Assembly (NCBI GenBank): GCA_964058845.1
Contig: CAXKVR010000551.1
Location: forward strand, 1 to 31,566
Source: Carex sylvatica
Taxonomy: Eukaryota > Streptophyta > Magnoliopsida > Poales > Cyperaceae
Reading direction: 5' to 3'
DNA length: 31,566 bases
In this document: one piece after another, positions 11,737 to 21,512 of the stretch
Numbering within the stretch: the first letter of the stretch is position 1
Layout of the letters: every line of letters starts with the position of its first letter
Translations under genes and position numbers: made by a program
The notes under the pieces: generated by a model
What the model was told of the DNA's origin: nothing
What the model saw: the letters and a program-made list of their open reading frames with translations, nothing else
Database searches by the model: none

Positions 11737-13959
11737 TGATTCAAATGGGCTGTTTCTCTTGCTCTGCTATCCTCTTCAATAATTGCTAAGACATCGAAAA
11801 TTGGAAGGCCCGATCCACTTGCTATGTCAGTGCAGTGGGAGTATTGCACATTAACATTAAAAAAGCCTTGTGGATCAAGGTCCACTTAACACGAGCTATT
11901 GGCTGAAGGCCCATTTCCCCCAGTTTCTGTTGACAGCCCAGCTCCACAGTCCCCTGGAGCCAACGTCTTTCTGCGGCGCCGCATACGTGTCCCTGCTTAC
12001 GATCCTTGTTACTGAACGAGTTGTCTCCTTGTGCCACGTGCTTTCCTTTCCAAATGACAGGTGTTGGGTCTACTACAGCGCTATTTTGTTTGTTATTCAG
12101 CTCCTTTGGAGTCTTTTGCGGCGTAGCACTTGGGGTTCTCTTGCCTTGACCTGTTTCCTTCCTCTTAACCTGACCCGCTTCACCCGATGCACCAATCAGT
12201 TTGGATCCCGATGCACTCTGTCACCTGTCTTTCTCAGAACTGACTTTCTGCGACACTGACTCTTCCATCAGTTGTCTTTTTTTCCCAGACAATTCCGCTT
12301 TCACGCCTTGAGGAGGTGAATCAATATGGGGAATGAAAAGAGGGTTATCTTGGATTTGGTGTGACATGGTTTTCTGCGGCCCATGATTATTTTGTTGTCT
12401 AGGCTGTGTAGCATGGTTGGCCTCAGGATCTGATGCAGCAACCGATCCGATGGCCCTGCTTGTAGGTTCCTTTCTCCATAGCACAACAGGATTTTCTGTG
12501 GCTCCCTCTGTGCGACTCATGTAAAATGGGTTGATCTTTTTGACATCCAACCCGCCTCATGCTGGCCTACTGACTAGAATAGGCGGTTGAGATGCATGTT
12601 CATGGCTTCATCTCACTCATGTCCCTCGTATGGCGCCGATGATCTTCCTCCGGCAAGCGCCGCCTTGACAACTAGAGGTAGTGTGGCCACATCTTTTGCC
12701 CGGCAGAGGTCTAACAACACAGTGCATGACATGAGAATCATTTCTTCATCTTCAAACAGTCCCTTCACCTGAGATGATGGCCTTGCTGTGGCCGACTTAT
12801 AGTACCTCGGAGGAAGCGTCGGCATGTCATCTCTTTTGTATATGGGGCCAATAGACTAGTCGACCGGATCAACTATCACATCATGCTCCAAACCCCCGAC
12901 CACCATAGCTACTGCATGTGGTATCCAGCATAAGTCGTCTACTGCCACAACCGCCTTCCATACCTCACGTGACTAATGAGCAGGCCACATGGTTCCCAGG
13001 TACACCCCAAAACTAGAGACAGCCCTGATGATCTCAGATTCACGCCAATAGATTTCTTGGATGTTGGTTAGTTCAAGCCTAAGTTTGAACATTGGAATGT
13101 TGATTGTTGCTTCCTCCAGGATGGTCCAATGCTGGAATGATATCCCCTGATCCCATAGTGTTGGTGGGGTGGCTCTGATGAAAGTTTCTGGAACCAGCCC
13201 CTCCGGCATATTAAGGAGATATTTACCTTCCTTGAGCTTTGCCACAGCCACCTCATCAAAGTACACTAGGCCAGTAGCTACCGTCTAGTCCACGATGTGT
13301 TCTGCCGTGATGTCAAGTCCACTAAAAGTGATGACAACTGAGTTATTGAGGTGGCGCAGCTCCTTGAAGCAATCTTCATCCCGGTCAATGAAGGAGTACA
13401 CCTTTCTAGGTCTCTCTCCTGGTATCTGCTTGCGAACTAGAGGCTTGGGTCCCAAGGTCAGTTCCGGGAACAGAACTTCCCTTTGAGGCGACTCTTTGAC
13501 CGGAGCAAAAGGCTTTGCAACCGGGTTGAGGAAGGATCCCTCCTTGCAGTCCTTGGCCGTGTGGCCATCATGCCAACACTTGCCGCACTTCCTTGCGTTT
13601 CTACACTTGGCAGAGTTGTGGCCTAGCCTACAACATTTGAAGCACCTTTCCCGCCACTCCGGGTAGGTGCTGAGGGGGGAGGGGGAGAATCTCAATTTGG
13701 TGGGACTGTATGGATTGTAGTAATTGGTTCCAGGTGGTGTTGGTGGGGTTGGTAGCCTAGTGAAAGCATGAGAGGTAGGTCTAGTAGAGGTTGGAGAAGT
13801 GGTGGTTGGTCTCTTGGGAGACGATGAGACTATCTGAGCATAAGATGGTTTGTACGGTTAGTATAGGTGCGCCATGGTGGTTGTTGCCGTCTGAGGAGAA
13901 GAAGTGGTTGAGTAGTTCCTCCTCCTTCTAACCACTTGCCAGCCTCCTTGGTGAATCGC
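11637..13959 (-). pseudogene. LINE 1 ORF1 remnant: zinc-knuckle nucleic-acid-binding protein
   Basis: The best-preserved piece (13285-13695) has two CX2CX4HX4C zinc knuckles: CFKCCRLGHNSAKC and CGKCWHDGHTAKDC. After an in-frame stop, 12973-13266 continues with the GLVPETFIRATPPTLWDQG block, which aligns by eye with LINE 2 (GLAP, stop, TFIKETSLSLWEAG). Further fragments are at 12613-12825 (LLDLCRAKDVATLPLVV, like LINE 2 LLEICKGKDLASLPSEI), 12221-12550 and 11637-11885 (NVNVQYSHCTDIA, then an acidic tail). The N-terminal GGWQVVRRRRNYS lies just after an in-frame stop at 13960-13962, so the original start codon is lost. ORF1 proteins of L1-type LINEs bind the element RNA as chaperones. Confidence 0.82.
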
Positions 13960-14098
13960 CTACTCGGTCGCCTTTATTTTTTTAAATTAGTAAGTTTTTT
14001 CACCTCAGTCTTAATTTAAAGGGTGAAATTAATCTTTCTAGCACTAAAACTTGAATAAATCATTTCAATGAAAGTCTTAACAAGAAAGATTATTTTTG

Positions 14099-14214
14099 TC
14101 ATTGAAGGATCAATAACCTTAGGTAAGTACCTCAGTCTCTTTAAAGTTTTACATGACATTAGGTAAGTACCTCATCTCTTAATATTTTTTTTTCATTGAA
14201 GGATCAATAACCTT
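14099..14214. repeat. Duplicated sequence at the 5' junction of LINE 1
   Basis: A 22-bp block occurs at 14099-14120 and again at 14193-14214. Between them are two copies of AGGTAAGTACCTCA (14121-14134 and 14161-14174). The first copy continues to match the LINE's 3' flank rightwards (to 7052) and the second matches it leftwards (from 7023). The arrangement points to a short local duplication made during or after LINE integration. Confidence 0.75.
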
Positions 14215-14244
14215 GAATAAATCGCTTCTTTTAGGAGAATGTAC

Positions 14245-14366
14245 AAACTACAGAAATAGGCAACTGCAATTTTCATATTTATGATACGACTCTAAACTCA
14301 ATTCGAAATCATAGAAACTAAATTTTCAAACGACTCGAAACTACAGAAATAGGCAACTGTAATTTT
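14245..14366. repeat. 29-bp direct repeat at 93-bp spacing
   Basis: AAACTACAGAAATAGGCAAC and its continuation occur at 14245-14273 and 14338-14366 with one difference. Sequence between and after the copies shares shorter blocks (for example CGACTC and AAACTA), suggesting an old partial tandem duplication. Function is unknown. Confidence 0.7.
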
Positions 14367-14639
14367 TCCAATCTAATATATTGCGGCTTGAAACTAAAAG
14401 AAAATTCATCGCTTCTCAAACGACTAAATCTTATATGTTTGGTAATTTTCAATTATGTGTACTATTTTGGTATTTTCGTAATTTTTAATTTTGACAATGT
14501 TCTACCAATATTGTCAAAAAAGGAAAAATTATGCATTGGCCATTGTCTTATTATATATTGTCTTTAATTGTGTATTATTTTGATAAACTATGTAATATTT
14601 TTTTTGTTAGAATTAAATTAGATTGTCTCACTATGTACT

Positions 14640-14814
14640 ACATTATGAGTCATGAGTCGACTTGTCTCGACTCAAGTTGCTTGAGAGTAGATTCTAAATT
14701 GGAGTTTCTGATTCGGAACTGAATTAGCAATTCGGACTTAACTTGACTCATGAGTTCGTGAATTGAATCCAAATTATCCTCAACTTGAACTCAACTCAGC
14801 TCATAAGCAGCCCT
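14640..14814. mobile_element. Possible solo hAT end
   Basis: The sequence ends ...ATAAGCAGCCCTA at 14814, which read on minus (TAGGGCTGCTTAT) resembles the hAT terminus at 8246. The 170 bp inside it carry repeated GACTC/GAGTC/CTCAACT motifs, like a hAT subterminal region. I could not find a matching left terminus or TSD, so this may be a fragment or chance. Confidence 0.3.
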
Positions 14815-14999
14815 AAACTAGCATTTAATTTCCGTTGCTAACTATTTTTTGTCTTGTAGAACAAAATCAAACTTGACAAACAAACAGTAACGAACAATAC
14901 CTATCAGTAGGCGCGTACATCCTCTAGAGTAAATGAGTAATGAAGTTCTATAGTTCTTTCTGGCAAAGTTATCTCTGATAGGCTTATATTTTATACTAA

Positions 15000-16230
15000 G
15001 TATCGTGTCCGTGCGTTGTAACGGGGCATATTATAAGAAAAAAAATCAGATAAAAAATGACATATTTCATAAAAAATAGACTAATAAAAAAAATTATTCA
15101 ACAATATTCATGAATGATATTAAAATAAATTGGTTATAAATCTAAATTATATATAAATTATCAATTAGTATGATAAATGCCAATGAGAAATAGCATCGAC
15201 TTCGTACAAATTGAAGATATCATAGTAGTATCTGTATTATACATCTATTGAATCATAAATGCATGAGGCCAATGATTCACATCCAAATAGAAATATTTTG
15301 TTACCTTAGGTGATACGAATTTCCTTGTATCTGTCAAAGAAAAAACAAATATTCAATTGCTACAAGATTATATATGTAAATATATTTTCCAAAATTTTGA
15401 AAATACAACACATCTATATATTATATATTTATTCAAATACAAATAGGTAAAAAATAAAATACCTACTCTCTCTGTTTTTTTCTAATACTTTAATATGAGC
15501 AATTTATGAATACTCATTTAACAAAAACAATTGTATTTGGGGATAAAATTTTGTGTTTCGCATTATTTAAATTGGTTGAGTGAAATAGTTTAATTAATAA
15601 TTAGTTCTTCTTTATATTATAGTTTGCAAACTATGATTTTTAGTCGATTGTGTTTAGTATAATCATATATACATATGAAAAAAAAAAAATTTGGATGTGC
15701 AGGGCATAATTTTTCTTCTTTAAAAAATGTCTTTCATTACAAATACTTTGATGCTTTGATATGAATATATATTTTTTTACTTTCAAATTTATTTGAAAGT
15801 TATGACATTAGTAAATATTAGCGCATGACACATTGACATATAACGAAATCAAGAATTACAATAATTACAACAATTACTGTGGATCTGTATCCTTAAATGA
15901 CATTTTTAAAATAGAAAGAAATACCATTCAAATCGAGTATATGATATTCGAATAAGGGCGTTTTGATAGTTTTTTTAAAAAGAAATGGGAAAATTAAGAC
16001 ATTTACATGGGGCGAGTATGTGTGGCGGATACGTATCTAAATAAATTTAGACTTCTACACTTACATAACATAAAAATAATGCATAAAATCAAAAGAAGAT
16101 AGACTATTCGATTGGAGGACTGATATTCAATCCAAAATTTCATCTTTTAATGTAAGTCGCTAGTCGATAAGAACTTCTATGTACTTAATATAAAAATAGA
16201 GATATATTATTATCAAAAATGAGAACATTC
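15000..16230. repeat. Unclassified dispersed AT-rich repeat, copy A
   Basis: Two distant blocks match copy B further right. GTTGTAACGG (15015-15024) plus about 90 bp of downstream A-rich sequence including ATGACATATTT matches 17505-17610, and 15890-16215 matches 17950-18210, including the 20-bp identity at 16034-16053 and 18036-18055. Copy A is about 0.5 kb longer than copy B. The start CCGTGCGTTGTAACGG resembles motifs found at ends of some plant Helitron-like repeats, but no clear Helitron 3' end (CTRR with hairpin) was identified. No coding sequence is seen. Confidence 0.5.
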
Positions 16231-16448
16231 TATAAAGCATTGTACAAATTTGAACACAAATCAGACAATTTAAATCAGACATTGGACATTGGACTGTATT
16301 TTGTCTCAACAAATCTCAAGGCACAAATCTGTGGAATTTCTAAACAAGGTATCAGAAATGACACTAATTACCAATTGTAAACAATCTACAAAAGATAGTT
16401 ATTATTTCCAGCTCAATAAAATTAGACAAGAATTGCAACAGACTGTTC

Positions 16449-16566
16449 TTTGTTTTTTGAAAATCTTCGCAGAGGCTGCGAAGTCATGAGGGAGAATTGA
16501 ACTCTCAATCTTTGGGTACAACAACTCTAGGACATTTTCCTAGCTAATTGTGCTACCTCCCCTTTC
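16449..16566 (-). mobile_element. tRNA-derived SINE (118 bp) with 15-bp TSD
   Basis: Perfect direct repeats TGCAACAGACTGTTC flank it at 16434-16448 and 16567-16581. Read on minus, the body starts with a tRNA-like head GGGAGGTAGCACAATTAGCT (A box TAGCACAATTAG, 16544-16555), followed by a B-box-like GTTCAATTC (16494-16502). These are internal RNA polymerase III promoter elements. It ends with a perfect 8-bp stem-loop, CTTCGCAG-CCT-CTGCGAAG (16465-16483), and an A-rich tail ATTTTCAAAAAACAAA directly before the TSD. It is short for a plant SINE and encodes no protein. The perfect TSD implies a fairly recent insertion. Confidence 0.85.
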
Positions 16567-16581
16567 TGCAACAGACTGTTC

Positions 16582-16855
16582 AAAAAAACGTCATTTAATG
16601 CCTCAAAAATTCAAGAAAATCGCTGATCCAACGGTGGCTTCTGATTTTACTGTTTTGTTAAGCTATCGTTGGATCAGCGATTTCAAAGTGGCTTAATAAA
16701 TAGTAAAAAAATTCAGAAAAATGTAAAATTTGGTCTCCAAGCACATTTCAATATAGAGATCACATCTAACGGTTCTGATCGATCGTTTGGACTTTCAAAA
16801 TGAAAATACGGCGTGGAGTACAAATGCTTAGTGAGCCATGGCTCACTCAAATCCA

Positions 16856-16858
<3 letters not shown>
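16582..16858. mobile_element. Fragmentary Mutator-like foldback MITE
   Basis: The segment 16690-16800 matches the right arm of the 27.5-kb MITE: ATAAATAGTAAAAAAATTCA, then AAATTTGGTCTCCAAGCACA, then ATCTAACGGTTCTGATCGAT. A separate inverted pair TCGCTGATCCAACG (about 16620-16635 and 16667-16681) forms an internal hairpin. A perfect 16-bp palindrome GTGAGCCATGGCTCAC is at 16831-16846. The left arm is not recognisable, so the element is truncated or rearranged. It abuts the SINE's right TSD. Confidence 0.55.

Positions 16859-16892
<34 letters not shown>
16855..16892. repeat. Compound microsatellite (TC)n-(TA)n
   Basis: A run of TC dinucleotides passes directly into a run of TA dinucleotides, giving a simple-sequence repeat likely to vary in length between individuals. 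Confidence 0.95.
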
Positions 16893-17014
16893 CGGAGACC
16901 GAATGACTATTTTGGTCTTTGTGATTTAAAAAAAAAAACTAATAATGATGCTTTGCTAAATTATTAATTATAATTTATAAAAATAATTCCCCTTCTAGCA
17001 CATTTAATTTCTAA

Positions 17015-17101
17015 AAAGTTGTATCTATTTTGATAATTCTTTTTTAATATCAATCATTAAATAACTTAAAGTTTTTGTTTTTTTTAAATAGATACAACTT
17101 T
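17015..17101. repeat. Inverted repeat, 16-bp perfect stem
   Basis: AAAGTTGTATCTATTT (17015-17030) is the exact reverse complement of 17086-17101, with 55 bp between. Weaker symmetry continues outward for about 15 bp on each side. It may be a small degenerate MITE; no TSD was identified. Confidence 0.7.
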
Positions 17102-17225
17102 CTAATAAATCAAATTATATTGTATTCCATCTATTTTAAAAAAATATTCAACATTTCTAATATTTCAATAAAAAAAATTCTGAAAATTCTGTTTTTAAAA
17201 AAATAAAAAAATAAAAAAACTAAAC

Positions 17226-17307
17226 TTTCCGGTTATTCAATAACCGGAAAAAAAAATCCGGGGAGTGGTTAACCGAAAAAAAAAATCCAGTTAATGGATA
17301 ACCGGAT
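17226..17307. repeat. Cluster of CCGGTTA-type hairpins separated by A-runs
   Basis: The first unit, TTTCCGGTTAT-TCA-ATAACCGGAAA (17226-17250), is a perfect 11-bp hairpin. Two degenerate relatives follow at 17257-17275 and 17285-17307, each preceded by a run of A. This looks like an array of one inverted-repeat unit in decreasing states of preservation. Confidence 0.75.
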
Positions 17308-17479
17308 TGGACACTTTCCGAAATAATTTCAAATTTTGAGTAGATTTCGTAATTTTAATTTGTTTTTGGGTATTTATAAAAATTTCATTTCATTGCTATC
17401 ATCATTATTATCAAATGAACCGAATTGATCCATGATTAATTAAGATAACTGAAAAATAGAGCATATAAAGTGAACAATA

Positions 17480-18215
17480 ATACTCTTAAGCTGGATAATA
17501 AAGTGTTGTAACGGAAATAAATGATATAAGAAAAAAAAATCTCATACAAAATGACATATTTTCTAAAAAAAAAAAAATCTATAAAAAGAATAAATATTCA
17601 ACAATAAAAAAAAAAATCAATATATTCTCATACCTACAAACTTTCTCTTTACCGGTACATATTTTTTTCTTGTTATGTCGCTTAACAGAGAAACAAGAGA
17701 AAAAAATTCATCAAAATAAGTCATATTATTATTTGTTGCTATATTATAACATTTTCTGTTATCATATTATAGCTTTTGTTATTGTTACAAGGGCAATCTT
17801 CCTCTCCTTAGAATGCATCTGTGTATTTAAAATTTAAAAATTTAAATTATATTTTCTTAAATGAGATTATTAAATGACAAGTAATATTTCTTATATGATA
17901 TAAAATAAATAGAAAAAAAGTTAATATATGTCCAATCAATTATCAATCCATTCAATTTTTTTTAAATGATATTTAAAAAATAGAAAAAAATCATAATCAA
18001 AAGAAAGCAAATTAAATAAACTTGTGGCGAGTATATATCTAAATAAATTTAGACTTTTATACATAAAAAATATCATATAAATGTATAGAATTAAAAAAGA
18101 CAGATTATTTAATTAGAAAAGTAATATTTAATCTATAATTTCATCTTTTAATCATAACTAATGATGGATCAGAACATCCACGTAATATATCAATAGAGAT
18201 ATATATATGTTATGG
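17480..18215. repeat. Unclassified dispersed AT-rich repeat, copy B
   Basis: This is the shorter relative of copy A (see 15000-16230), in the same orientation, sharing its beginning (GTTGTAACGG at 17505-17514) and its last 250 bp, but missing about 0.5 kb of the middle. It probably represents an internal deletion derivative of a transposable element. Confidence 0.5.
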
Positions 18216-19020
18216 TTTGGTCAGAAGCGATTCAAACCCTTTCGTTGTTAATTTTTTTTAATCTCTTCGTCCTTAATTTTCTTTCAATTTAGCGTGGACC
18301 AAATCCTATTCAATATAAAGTCTAAAAACTGAACATCAAGATATATAAATTGAACTCAAACATTGTTAAAGTGAACAATAAAAATAATAAATGATATATG
18401 TATATCAGCTTCATTAATTTTATACTTGGAACTCGGAACCAGTATCAGTCAAAGTATCAAGCTAGAACTGAACTTACGGCCCTAATTAATTGCTTTAATG
18501 AAGCCCCTTTCAACTACAAATGCAGTTTATTAAACCACTTCTTCCAAATCATGATAATATAAATTCGGGAAACACTGCCTACTCTATATAAACTTAGATC
18601 AAAATTGAAATAATTTCCTTTCTTGGCTGATCAACTGCAATCAGGAATATTCTCTTCGGATGGACGAACATGGGCGCAGCGGCGCTTCACCACAACTGTC
18701 GTAACCAGTGGGCCAGCCGCACTGAACCGGGACAACAGATCTTTATAATACCGCGTCCGAACCATTTTATGAATTGCTAGATCTTCTGTTATCAATTAAG
18801 AGCTTCGTACTTTGTAGCAACTGACAGTCTGCATGATGTAGCTTCTAATATAAAGTTATAAAAATATAAACTAGTCGAATAAAATTGTCAGTTTTATATC
18901 ACATGGTGGAGAATCTTTATTTGGACGCAAAATATCTCGATTCCACCGGCTCTGGTTAAGTTTAGACTCAGTCTTAGGCCGCAATCCTGTCGCTATTACT
19001 CCCGAAGTGCATGAACCGAT
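18216..19020. other. Intergenic DNA upstream of the ERF gene
   Basis: AT-rich with one GC-richer patch (18655-18760). No gene is recognised. An open frame at 19007-19255 overlaps the promoter and TATA box of the ERF gene and is judged spurious. Confidence 0.45.
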
Positions 19021-19052
19021 AGTCAACTGCTTCGACCCCAATCATCCCCAGC

Positions 19053-19171
19053 CACGTGTCCTTCAACTGGCACCCGCCGGTTACTCTCTGGACAGGTGCC
19101 AGTCAGTAATAATTAAGATTAGACGTGGCACTGTTTCATTCGCTGATTTCTACCAGTTATGCGCTTATAAA
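19053..19171 (+). promoter_or_regulatory. ERF gene core promoter: TATA box and ABRE-like boxes
   Basis: TTATAAAT at 19164-19171 is a good TATA box, placing transcription start near 19195-19205 and giving a 5' UTR of about 265 nt. Upstream lie CACGTGTC (19053-19060, G-box/ABRE type) and ACGTGGC (19123-19129, ABRE type). Paired ABREs near a TATA box suggest responsiveness to abscisic acid, drought or salt, which fits the gene family; this is inference from motifs. Confidence 0.6.
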
Positions 19172-19467
19172 TCCAGCTCTCCAACTCCCCTTCTTCCCAA
19201 GTCGAGAAATTTTCAATCTCCAACTCTTAAGAGAAAGTTAGATTCGCACACTTAAATATTCTCTGCCTCTCACTTGAATCCAATTGATAGAAAACTTTAC
19301 TTGTTAGAGAAAAGCCTAATTTCATTTCCTTGTCCAGCTTGTGAACAGATCACTCTTTGATCCTTGGGTCTCTTTTTGAATTACCCAAAGGTTGTTCCTC
19401 TGTTTCTTTCTTTTTAACTTATTTCTGCAAAGTTAGAAAGACATCATCTTTGCTTGAATCAGAAGGC

Positions 19468-20172
19468 ATGGCGACAGCTATAAACGCACACTACTTAACC
19501 TCTCTTTACACCTCAGATCCTTTACAAGAGGAGCTCATGCAAGCTCTGCAACCCTTTATCACAACCCCTTTCTCATCTCAGTCCCTCTCTTCTTCCTCCT
19601 CTTCATCTAACTCCTTGCCAAATTCCCCATCTCTCTCCTCCACCTCTTCTCCAATCAAATCACACTACCTAGGACCGAGGCCCGTCCCAATGAAGCGCTC
19701 AGCCCCACCAGCCCCTTCCCAGAACAAGCTGTATCGAGGCGTGCGACAACGCCACTGGGGCAAATGGGTTGCGGAGATCCGTCTACCGAGAAACCGAACC
19801 CGTTTGTGGCTTGGCACTTATGACACTGCTGAGGAAGCAGCTCTAGCTTATGACAGTGCTGCATTTAGGTTGCGGGGAGATAGTGCGAGGCTCAATTTTC
19901 CGGAGCTACGGGTAAATGGAACCCACATGGGCCCACCACTTCACTCCTCAATCGACACTAAGCTAAGAGCAATCTGTGAAGGATTGAATATTTCAATAGG
20001 TGAAAAGAAAGTGAAGTGTGAAACAGAGGATAATGTATCAGAGAACTCTTCTCCCTCTTCTTCTGGTACCTCTTTGGAAGGTTTGAATTTCACAGAGGCG
20101 CCCTGGGATGAAAAGTTCTTGTTGAAGAAGTATCCTTCTTGGGAGATTGATTGGGAGACGATCTTTGCTTGA
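19468..20172 (+). CDS. AP2/ERF transcription factor, DREB subgroup A-6 (RAP2.4/ERF060-like)
   Basis: An intronless 234-aa protein starts at the ATG in GGCATGG (19468), the first ATG of this open frame; the frame extends upstream only without an ATG. The N-terminal motif [14 protein letters not shown] and the PRPVPMK motif are typical of the A-6 (group I) DREBs. A Ser-rich stretch follows residue 50. A single AP2 domain of about 58 residues starts at [19 protein letters not shown] and includes [16 protein letters not shown] and [11 protein letters not shown], with DNA-contacting Arg and Trp residues intact. After it come the [10 protein letters not shown] motif and an acidic C-terminus ending [15 protein letters not shown], the A-6 signature and probable activation region. 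Such proteins bind GCC-box or DRE elements in stress, light and wound responses and act in the nucleus. The protein is shorter than the best-known RAP2.4 members (over 300 aa) but nothing appears missing. Exact orthology cannot be settled from sequence reading alone. Confidence 0.92.
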   Translation: MATAINAHYLTSLYTSDPLQEELMQALQPFITTPFSSQSLSSSSSSSNSLPNSPSLSSTSSPIKSHYLGPRPVPMKRSAPPAPSQNKLYRGVRQRHWGKWVAEIRLPRNRTRLWLGTYDTAEEAALAYDSAAFRLRGDSARLNFPELRVNGTHMGPPLHSSIDTKLRAICEGLNISIGEKKVKCETEDNVSENSSPSSSGTSLEGLNFTEAPWDEKFLLKKYPSWEIDWETIFA

Positions 20173-21401
20173 TCAATATTGATTAGTTTTCGTTAACTAG
20201 ACTTTTGGTTTTGGTTTTAAGCTCTGAATTTTTAATTTGTAGCCAATTGAAGGGTTTGGTTTTGGAGTGATGCTTAGTTGGGGGCTTGTGGTGGATTTTG
20301 GCTTGTATGGATTAGGAGTTTAATCACCTGGTAATTTGCTGATTTTTTTAAGGCATTACCAGGGGAGGAATTATTATTATTGTTTTTTTTTTTTTTTGGT
20401 ATTTTGTTTCCTTGGCTTGTATATCATATAATAATAATGCAGAGAGTTGTAAATATTTTGTTTGTTTTGAACAATATTGATGAAGATAATTTAAGTAATG
20501 CCATCAGAAATTTCTCTTATGCTAAGGATGGGTTGCAAACTTGCAATGTGAAAATGTACCAGTACTAGCTAAGGACTGATATAATTTGCAATTTTTCAGG
20601 ATAGTGCCACGTTAATTAGAATGATTCAGGTATTTTGTTTGTGTTATGCATCTCAAATTGAAATTGTTGCATAATAATTATTTGTATAATCTGTTGCTTT
20701 TATTTTTGTTGCGCACTTAATTTTTATTTATATTCATTCGGAAAGTAAAAATTCGTTTGAATATTTAGCATTTAATCACTGTAATTCCAATTGTAATTTC
20801 ATTCCCAATTGGTATTAGTTCAAAAGGCCCTTCAAAGATGAACTATTTTATTCCGTGGAGATTAAAACGAATTATAGACTTATAGTACTGATTATCTGTT
20901 TGTTTATTCTTTGATTCTGGATCAAGAACAGTCATCATAACCATACATAACGACATGCACATGGGTCTTTATGGCAAAATATATTACTTAATTGCTCAGC
21001 TAACATGACAAGTTGACAACATCTTGGTACAAGATGGTGCGACACCATTTGCGCCGAATGTCCTTTTCATAATATTTGGTCTCCTAATTCTTTTATAAAT
21101 TTTCAAGAGAAATATAGTACCAGACTACCAGTATCAGATGTTGGCCATGCTCTTTTTTGGTTCCCTCATGACAATATTGCATAATTATTTCCTGTACATG
21201 ACGTGATTTATTTTTAAATAATTTTAACGTATATATGACTTTTTTATGATATATTTATTTGATATGTTTTAAATTATTTTAATAGGATGAGCTTTAAGTT
21301 TGAGTTAATTTAATATTTAATTGGTTGTTAATTACAAAGTTATTAAAACTCCAATTTTAAATTTTTTGATTGTCTGGTGGAAGAAGGCTAATGTCCTTTA
21401 A
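20173..21401. other. ERF 3' UTR and intergenic DNA
   Basis: The first few hundred bases are probably 3' UTR (T-rich, with a T-run near 20384-20398 and AATAAT-type polyadenylation candidates around 20430). Beyond about 20.6 kb the DNA is AT-rich with no recognised gene or element until the LINE 2 target site. Confidence 0.5.
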
Positions 21402-21512
21402 AATTAATTCAAATATTATGTAGTGTATATATCTTGGCGCAGGATTTAAAAAAAGTGAATCATCAAAATACTCAAAGGGGAGAAACTCACTCGAAAGAAC
21501 CCAACGAGAAAG

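Larger units (their letters stand above)
7052..14120 (-). mobile_element. LINE 1: near full-length L1-lineage LINE, degenerate, carrying a nested hAT element
   Basis: Read on the minus strand, the element has ORF1 (two CCHC knuckles), ORF2 (endonuclease, reverse transcriptase, C-terminal zinc-binding domain), a 3' UTR ending in a stem-loop (7074-7091) and an A-tail of about 14 nt (7052-7065 as T on plus). A 20-bp direct repeat, 7033-7052 and 14119-14138, flanks it. An overlapping longer match of 26 bp pairs 7023-7048 with 14149-14174, so the exact 5' boundary lies between 14120 and 14150. After removing the 780-bp hAT insertion and its 8-bp TSD, the LINE is about 6.3 kb, a normal size. Stops and frameshifts make it non-autonomous. 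Confidence 0.88.

Noticed and set aside
12587..12772. Plus-strand frames through the LINE 1 ORF1 region
   Set aside because: They are antisense to the recognisable minus-strand LINE protein fragments.
14531..14722. 63-aa plus-strand frame with a hydrophobic start
   Set aside because: No homology recognised; it lies in AT-rich repeat DNA partly overlapping a suspected hAT fragment.
16449..16566. Functional tRNA gene on the minus strand
   Set aside because: A- and B-box-like sequences are present but a proper cloverleaf with paired acceptor ends is not, and the TSDs and A-rich tail identify a SINE.
19007..19255. 82-aa frame in front of the ERF gene, possibly an upstream gene
   Set aside because: It spans the TATA box and ABRE-like elements of the ERF promoter, has no recognisable domain and cannot be a uORF because it begins before the predicted transcription start.
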